Shown here one piece after another: positions 23,778 to 28,680 of a stretch of DNA of 28,680 bases. Made by a program: the position numbers and the translations under genes. The notes below the pieces were generated by a model. It saw nothing but the letters and a program-made list of their open reading frames with translations, was not told the DNA's origin and did not search any database. The first letter of the stretch is position 1. The number at the start of each line of letters is the position of its first letter. Origin of the DNA: CAZJBP01 sp964544115 (GTDB lineage: Bacteria; Verrucomicrobiota; Kiritimatiellia; UBA8416; JADHWI01); NCBI GenBank assembly GCA_964544115.1, contig CAZJBP010000018.1, positions 1-28,680 on the forward strand, given 5' to 3'.

Positions 23778-23802
23778 GCGGCCGCTTGGCAGAGGCGGCC
23801 GC
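23778..23802. repeat. Inverted repeat of two GCGGCCGC octamers
   Basis: Two copies of the self-complementary GCGGCCGC lie at 23778-23785 and 23795-23802, separated by 9 bases. They can form a hairpin or serve as paired operator half-sites. The second overlaps the spacer of the exosortase promoter. Confidence 0.6.
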
Positions 23803-23815
23803 GATCAGGTATGGT
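23786..23815 (+). promoter_or_regulatory. Putative promoter of the exosortase-TPR gene
   Basis: TTGGCA (23786-23791), an 18-base spacer and TATGGT (23810-23815). The -10 contains the ATG at 23811, so translation more likely begins at the ATG at 23835, 19 bases later, with no Shine-Dalgarno. Confidence 0.4.
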
Positions 23816-23834
23816 GTCCCTCATCGCCTTGAAC

Positions 23835-26800
23835 ATGCCCTCCACAGGTCGCTGGCCCCGGCGCGCCGTTCTCGCGGCGGCGGCCGCCTTGTTTCTCGCC
23901 TGGATCCTTCCGCACGCGCGTGGGTTGATCAGCACGCAAAACGGGGGCGTGCGGTTTCCTCTCTGTTTCTTCCTCGCCGCGCTGATCCTGTGGCGCCGGC
24001 CCGGCGCAGAGTCGCCACCGCCTGCGACCCTTCACCCGCGGTGGTTCCTTCTCCTCGGCGTAGCCGGGGCGGTGCTGGCGATCGCCGGCCTCGTCCTGCC
24101 GGTGGGGCTGTTCGAATGGGTCGGCCTGCTTCTGGTCGTGGCCGCGTGCCTGGGCTGGGCGCTGCCGCCGGCGACGGCCGCCAACGTGCCGGCGGCGATG
24201 CTGCTGCTGTTCTGGGCGCATCCCCTTCCCGCGCGCCTGTTCGCGCCCCTGCAGTTCCTCCTGCAGCGGCTCTCGGTTGACGGCAGCGAGTGGCTGCTGC
24301 AGGTGCTCAATCGTCGGGTATGGGCCGACGGCATGGTCCTTCACACCGGCCTGACGATCTACGAGGTTCCGGCGTGGTGCAGCGGCATGCGCACCGCCAC
24401 CACGGTCACGCTCGCGGCGCTGGGCATGGGCCTGCTCAAGCGGCTCCGCGGCCCGGGCATCGCGCTGCTGGTCGGCGCCGCGCTGGTGCAGGCCCTGGCG
24501 CTCAATATCGCGCGGATCGCGGCCATGGTCTTCTTCGTGCCCGTGCTGTCCGGCGCGACGGGCGTATCGTTCCTGCACGACACCGCGGGCCTCATCGTGG
24601 TCCTGGCCGTGGTCCTGACCTACCTCGAGATGCAGGTCATCGAGCGCGCCCAGCAGCAGCGGGCGCGCGAGAACGCGGACCTCAACCCCCACTGGTTCCG
24701 CCGCCTGTCCGAGTACCCGCCGATCTGGCGCGACCTCCTGCGCCACCGGGGGGTCCTGCTCTCGGGCGTCGTCCTGCTGCTGCTGGCCGCCGCCGCCTAC
24801 AAGAGCCGGCCGCGCCACCGCGCCGAGATGGTCAAGGGCGTTGTGGAGGCCCTGGTCAAGACCCACAACTTCGAGCTGGCCGACCTTGCGGCGCGTGACG
24901 TTGAGGCCCTGGCGCCCCAGGATCGCGAATGGCGCCTGGTTGCCCTGCGCATCCTGATGATGCGGGGTGAGTTCGACCGCGTTCTGAAAGCGCTCGACGG
25001 CATGCTCGCGGAGAATCCCGCGCAGGAGGCCGAACAGACGGTGCTCCGGGCGTATTGCCTGATGGCGCAGGGCCACCTCGAGGAGGCCGCGGCCGCCGTA
25101 CACCGGCTCCCGGAGGAGTTGCGCGAGGGCGATCCGCGGGTGGCCATGGTTCTGGCCGAGATGGCGCGCTTCGGGGGCGACCCCGCCGGGGTGGCGGCCC
25201 GCGCGATGCAGGCGGCGGCCTGGGGACCCAACCGGGACCGGATTCGCGCGCTCTACCCGTACCTGCGCGCGAACCGCAAGTGGGAAGCCATCGCCGCCAC
25301 CGATGCGCATGCGCCTTACAGTGACCCAGCCCAGGCCCTCTGCGCCGCCGAGGCCTTCATGAACCTTAACGACGTCCCACGGGTCGCCGCCCTTGTAACG
25401 GAGCTGCTCCGGGCATGGCCCGGGGAGCCGCGCGCGATCGAGCCTCTGTATTTTCTCGCCGGAAAGGATCCCGGCGGCGTCTGGGAAGCACGGTTCTCCG
25501 AGCATCTGCTGCGGGTGTCCGACGCCGCAACCGATCCCGACGCCATTTACGCGCTCTTCGACAAAGGCTACGCGATCGGCCGCCCGGACCTCGTCTGGCG
25601 GCTGCACCGGCGAATTGAAACGCTCGACCCCGGGTATCCCGGCCTGCCGATGAACGCCGCCGTCAACGCGCGCCGCTGGTTCACCTTCCGCAAGGGCATG
25701 GTGGGAATGGAGGCGGCGCGCGAAGATGAGGTGGTGGATCTGCGGGCCGCCTACCGCAGCGCGGCCGCCACCGCGACCTGGGCGCCCGCCTGCCAACGGG
25801 TGCCGTACGGGAGCGACCTGAGCGCGGCCACCACCGTCGACATCCGCAAGGCGTATCTGGCGCGGGCGCTGGACGAGTTCCGGCGGCGGGCCGCCGCACG
25901 GAAGCTGTCGCTCGGCCTGCGCTATGAATACGTGCGCGCGCTCGAGATGAGCGGTGATATCGCCGGCGCGTGTACGGAACTGGACGCCATCGCGGCGGAT
26001 GTTCCCGGGCAGCAATGGCACACGCGCGGGGTGCTCTCCGAGATCTACGAGCGGCGCGGAGACGGGCCGCTGGTCTACGAGACGCTGCGCAGCTACCCGA
26101 CGGGCGCCGACGCCGAGCTGGCACCGATGCTGCGACTGAGTCGCGCCCAGGCCGTGTTGCACCTCGGGATCGGCGCCGTCGAGACTGTGCGCGCCGCGCT
26201 GGAGCTCTTCCCCCTGTCATCCCAGGCCGTCGAGACGCTGGCCGCGATGCTCAGCCAGTTCGATTCACCAGAGGAGGCCCTTCTGGTGTTGGAGAAGCCG
26301 CGCTTGCGCAGCAGCCCGTCCAGCATACCGGTGGAGGCACAGGCGCTGCACCGCAGTCAGCGGTTCGCGGAGGCCGCGCGCTTCAGCCGCGCGGCGTCGC
26401 TGCCGCCTCCTCCGCTGGATCCCGCCACCGAGCAGCGACTCTACCTGCCGCCGGCGGAATACGCCCTGCTGTGGTACCAGCGGATCCTGCCCTCGGCGGG
26501 CGAATTCGCCGCCCAGGCCGAACGCCTGGAGGCCAACCGAGCGCACAACGCCAGCCCGTTCATCGCGCGGCTGACGGATCTGTGGCTGACCTGCTATCGG
26601 GCCAATGGCTCCGCAGGCACAGCCGATCCGCGCCGCTGGGCCGCAGCCGGGCGCGACGCATTGGAGCAGGCCCAGTTGCTCAACCAGCTGACGCTGCTGC
26701 TGTGTCGCCAGGGGCGCATCGCGGACGCGCGCGCCGCCGCGCTGCAGGCCGCCGCGCTCCTGCCGTCATCGCCGCTGCTGTGGCGCACCGCCGTCAGCCT

Positions 26801-27995
26801 GAGCGGCCCCGACCGCCGCGTGCTTGCCGCGGCGCGCCGCAGCTGTCCGCGGGATTCGGAGCTGTGGCTGGCCGACTTGGTGACGACCACCCAGGTCGCG
26901 GCGGGGCTGGTGGCCCCGCAGCCGGCTGCGAACGATCCCGCGCGTGACGCCCTGCCCCCGGAGGATGCGCTGCCCGGCGATGTGCGGGCATGGGTTGAGG
27001 AGCAGGTGTCCGCGGCAGCGCGCGATAACCGCTATTCTCCGGCGGCCATGACGCGCGCCGCGGATTACCTCTACCGCGGCGACTACCGCCAGAGCGCGGC
27101 GAGCGCGGCGCACAATGCCGCGGAACGCGCAAGGGGCCTGCTCCCCGCGTATATCATGGGCTTGCGGTGCGCCATCGTGGAGACCGACAGCGCTCGGGCG
27201 CTGGATTGCACGCGGCAGGCGATTGCCTCGGCGCTGGCGCCCCCGCCGGTCCTCTACCGGAAACTGGTCGGCATCAAGAGCGCCGTGGACCCGGTCGCCA
27301 CGGACAACGAAATGGTCGAAGCGCTGAAAGTGCTGCGGCGCGATGACCCGGGCAATCCGCTGTGGGCGCAGATGCTGGGCTACGTCCGGTTCCAGCGCGG
27401 CGGGTGGGAGGTGGTCGATGCGCTCGCGCAGATGGAAGTTGCGCTGGCTTCGTCGCCGACCAACCTCACGCCGTACCTGGTCGCGGCCGAGGCCGCACGC
27501 CAGCTGGATCGCGTCGACCGCGCCGTCGAGATCCTCACCGACGCTGCGACCCGCTTTCCCGAGGACTTGGCTGTTCTGAACAACCTCGTCTACAGCCTGG
27601 CGCTCCGCCCCGAGACCATCCCGCGAGCCCTTGACCTGCTGCCGCGCCTGCTGGAGCGGGCGCGGCAGGACGTTCGCGTCATGGACACGGCCTCGGCCGT
27701 CTACGCGGGCTCCGGCCTGCTGGATCAGGCCGACGTGATCCTTGAGCAGATTCTGCGGACCGCGCCGGAAGGCAGCCGCTCGTGGTTTCGGGCGCGCGTG
27801 CGCCAGGCAGAGGTCCTGCTGCTGCGCGGCCAGCCGGAGGCCGCAGCGAAAGCCCTGACGCAGCAGGTCGGCCGGTCGGCCGGGATTCCCGACGAGGATA
27901 TGCTGATGGCGACGCGCCTGCTGGAAGAGGCCCAGACCGAAGCCCTGCGCGCCGCTGCCCGTAAGGTGCCACCGCCCGCGGTCCCGTTGCCGTGA
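23835..27995 (+). CDS. Exosortase fused to a long TPR-like periplasmic region
   Basis: This 1386-residue protein opens with about nine membrane helices (residues 1-322). In them is an exosortase active site: Cys182 in 'YEVPAWCSGMRT', Arg227 in 'LNIARIAAM' and His248 in 'SFLHDTAG', the Cys-Arg-His triad of the exosortase/archaeosortase superfamily. Exosortases cleave PEP-CTERM tails and pass the protein on to the cell surface. After the last helix (about 306-322), about 1050 residues of Ala-rich paired helices follow. They have TPR-like periodicity (for example 'LRAYCLMAQGHLEEAAAAV') and end near 'LLEEAQTEALRAAARK'. Ordinary exosortases are about 250-500 residues, so the fusion is unusual. The tail probably lies in the periplasm. 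The frame is open from 23811; the promoter favours 23835. A PEP-CTERM gene converges on it 18 bases after its stop. Confidence 0.88.
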   Translation: MPSTGRWPRRAVLAAAAALFLAWILPHARGLISTQNGGVRFPLCFFLAALILWRRPGAESPPPATLHPRWFLLLGVAGAVLAIAGLVLPVGLFEWVGLLLVVAACLGWALPPATAANVPAAMLLLFWAHPLPARLFAPLQFLLQRLSVDGSEWLLQVLNRRVWADGMVLHTGLTIYEVPAWCSGMRTATTVTLAALGMGLLKRLRGPGIALLVGAALVQALALNIARIAAMVFFVPVLSGATGVSFLHDTAGLIVVLAVVLTYLEMQVIERAQQQRARENADLNPHWFRRLSEYPPIWRDLLRHRGVLLSGVVLLLLAAAAYKSRPRHRAEMVKGVVEALVKTHNFELADLAARDVEALAPQDREWRLVALRILMMRGEFDRVLKALDGMLAENPAQEAEQTVLRAYCLMAQGHLEEAAAAVHRLPEELREGDPRVAMVLAEMARFGGDPAGVAARAMQAAAWGPNRDRIRALYPYLRANRKWEAIAATDAHAPYSDPAQALCAAEAFMNLNDVPRVAALVTELLRAWPGEPRAIEPLYFLAGKDPGGVWEARFSEHLLRVSDAATDPDAIYALFDKGYAIGRPDLVWRLHRRIETLDPGYPGLPMNAAVNARRWFTFRKGMVGMEAAREDEVVDLRAAYRSAAATATWAPACQRVPYGSDLSAATTVDIRKAYLARALDEFRRRAAARKLSLGLRYEYVRALEMSGDIAGACTELDAIAADVPGQQWHTRGVLSEIYERRGDGPLVYETLRSYPTGADAELAPMLRLSRAQAVLHLGIGAVETVRAALELFPLSSQAVETLAAMLSQFDSPEEALLVLEKPRLRSSPSSIPVEAQALHRSQRFAEAARFSRAASLPPPPLDPATEQRLYLPPAEYALLWYQRILPSAGEFAAQAERLEANRAHNASPFIARLTDLWLTCYRANGSAGTADPRRWAAAGRDALEQAQLLNQLTLLLCRQGRIADARAAALQAAALLPSSPLLWRTAVSLSGPDRRVLAAARRSCPRDSELWLADLVTTTQVAAGLVAPQPAANDPARDALPPEDALPGDVRAWVEEQVSAAARDNRYSPAAMTRAADYLYRGDYRQSAASAAHNAAERARGLLPAYIMGLRCAIVETDSARALDCTRQAIASALAPPPVLYRKLVGIKSAVDPVATDNEMVEALKVLRRDDPGNPLWAQMLGYVRFQRGGWEVVDALAQMEVALASSPTNLTPYLVAAEAARQLDRVDRAVEILTDAATRFPEDLAVLNNLVYSLALRPETIPRALDLLPRLLERARQDVRVMDTASAVYAGSGLLDQADVILEQILRTAPEGSRSWFRARVRQAEVLLLRGQPEAAAKALTQQVGRSAGIPDEDMLMATRLLEEAQTEALRAAARKVPPPAVPLP

Positions 27996-28013
27996 TGTCG
28001 GGTTCAGGCCGGC

Positions 28014-28568
28014 TCAGGTGGTCTTCCGTCGACGGCGGAGGGAGCTCAGCGAAAGCAGGAGGGCTGAGCCCAGCATGATCACCTCGGGCGGCTCGGGGAT
28101 CGACAGCGTCACGTCATCGAGGCCGTAATCCTGAGCGCCCGCGCCCGTTCGATCGATGTAGACCCCGAGCCAGTCGATCGTGGACAGGTCGTCAAGGTAC
28201 TCGCCCTCTGACCCCAACGTCCAGAACTCCGGCTCAGCAAAGAAGTTGAAGTTCACCCTCACGCCAGGTGCCCCACCGCCCGCGAACAGGTTCTCCGCCT
28301 GCACGTTGACCGTATCGTTCCAGTGGTCCTGATCCGACTCGGGATTGACCACGGTTGGAAACGTGATCTTGAGCCAGTTCTGATTGGCCCCGTTGTCCAG
28401 CGTTGTCCAGCCGCTGGCCCACTCCGCCTCGCCCGCGGGAAGCGCCCCGGACCAATCATGCTGCCCGAGGATCACGTCGGCCCGCGCCGAGGCGACCCAG
28501 CTCGCGACCACCGCCACGGCGATGCACGAGACCATCCTCGACGCCCACTCTTTGCCCATCGTACTCAT
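28014..28568 (-). CDS. PEP-CTERM secreted protein, probable exosortase substrate
   Basis: The 184-residue protein has a signal peptide (about 1-30, cleaved near ASARA-D) and a body rich in aromatic and acidic residues that looks like a beta-sandwich. It ends in a PEP-CTERM tail: 'IPEPPEV' with the PEP at 158-160, a hydrophobic helix (about 163-176) and the basic cluster RRRRK. The stretch before the tail, 'YGLDDVTLSIPEP', is common just before PEP-CTERM anchors. The body matches no domain I can name. It converges on the exosortase gene, which is the likely processing enzyme. Alternative starts are the ATGs at 28568 and 28559; none has a Shine-Dalgarno, and the longer frame to 28634 adds residues unlike a signal peptide. 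Confidence 0.8.
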   Translation of the reverse strand: MSTMGKEWASRMVSCIAVAVVASWVASARADVILGQHDWSGALPAGEAEWASGWTTLDNGANQNWLKITFPTVVNPESDQDHWNDTVNVQAENLFAGGGAPGVRVNFNFFAEPEFWTLGSEGEYLDDLSTIDWLGVYIDRTGAGAQDYGLDDVTLSIPEPPEVIMLGSALLLSLSSLRRRRKTT

Positions 28569-28680
28569 GACGGATTGTGCAAACGCGGAACCTGCCCTCG
28601 CCCTCAGTGCCTCTCCGCCTCGATACGGTAGCATTTTGGACCCGCTTCCGTCGAGTCGCGATCCCCGGCCGATCCCCGGG
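28569..28680. other. Upstream region of the PEP-CTERM gene, to window edge
   Basis: No gene is seen. On the minus strand a TGCTACCGT resembling the extended -10 boxes elsewhere in the window lies at 28625-28633, but no -35 partner is convincing. Confidence 0.3.

Noticed and set aside
23805..26162. 785-codon minus-strand frame opposite the exosortase gene
   Set aside because: Composition is Arg/Gly/His/Gln-rich shadow sequence without motifs. The plus-strand frame has the catalytic triad and runs the full length.

Overview
This window looks like a piece of a high-GC genome from the PVC superphylum, most likely Kiritimatiellota or a close relative. The 100-base run of N at 12581-12680 indicates a scaffolded assembly, perhaps metagenomic. 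The taxonomic guess rests on: a secreted beta-helix protein with the 'SWATAATNLQAAVDA', 'SPCIDAG...DIGAYE' and 'GRFYTLYAATNL' signatures common in that phylum; an exosortase gene beside a PEP-CTERM protein; a tandem-domain ThyX-like protein; and a leucine-rich-repeat protein ending in the 'PEEFWK' tail frequent in PVC proteomes. These are judgements from remembered families, not searches.

Left arm (1-5400). This part is loosely packed and looks accessory. It holds the first codons of a response regulator, a DUF475/TerC-like membrane protein, two small membrane proteins of unknown function, an LRR protein with a possibly frameshifted start, a Fic-domain protein and a GIY-YIG protein. Two copies of an 88-bp dispersed repeat and a 13-bp tandem repeat lie in the gaps. 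The arm ends at a tRNA-Asn gene on the minus strand that has its own strong promoter.

Middle (5500-15500). A 1035-residue secreted double beta-helix/PKD protein lies opposite a ferritin gene. The ferritin gene is followed by a DsbD-type thiol reductase that lacks the end of its thioredoxin domain, where a 14-bp tandem repeat begins. Then come glucose-6-phosphate dehydrogenase (zwf), the assembly gap, a tandem ThyX-like protein on the minus strand, a DUF202-like membrane protein and a pRiA4b ORF-3-like protein with a possible zinc-binding tail.

Phosphate operon (15519-21535, minus strand). The order of transcription is pstS, pstC, pstA, two different pstB genes, phoU, then a phosphate-selective-porin-like outer membrane protein. 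Together these would carry phosphate across the outer membrane (porin), the periplasm (PstS) and the inner membrane (PstCA with PstB), with PhoU as the signalling brake. The two PstB proteins are degenerate in complementary places: one lacks the LSGGQ signature, and the other lacks the A-loop aromatic, the Q-loop glutamine and the switch histidine. As a heterodimer they would form one canonical and one degenerate ATP site. I regard this as the most interesting observation in the window.

Right end (21700-28680). An L,D-transpeptidase with a LysM domain converges on a histone-deacetylase-family amidohydrolase. A very long protein then fuses an exosortase (Cys-Arg-His triad visible) to about 1050 residues of TPR-like helices. 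It converges on a small PEP-CTERM protein, a plausible substrate.

Several promoters can be read by eye (TTGnnn, 16-18 bp, TAtgrT-like). For a few genes the -10 box lies so close to the start codon, with no Shine-Dalgarno sequence, that a very short or leaderless transcript seems likely.
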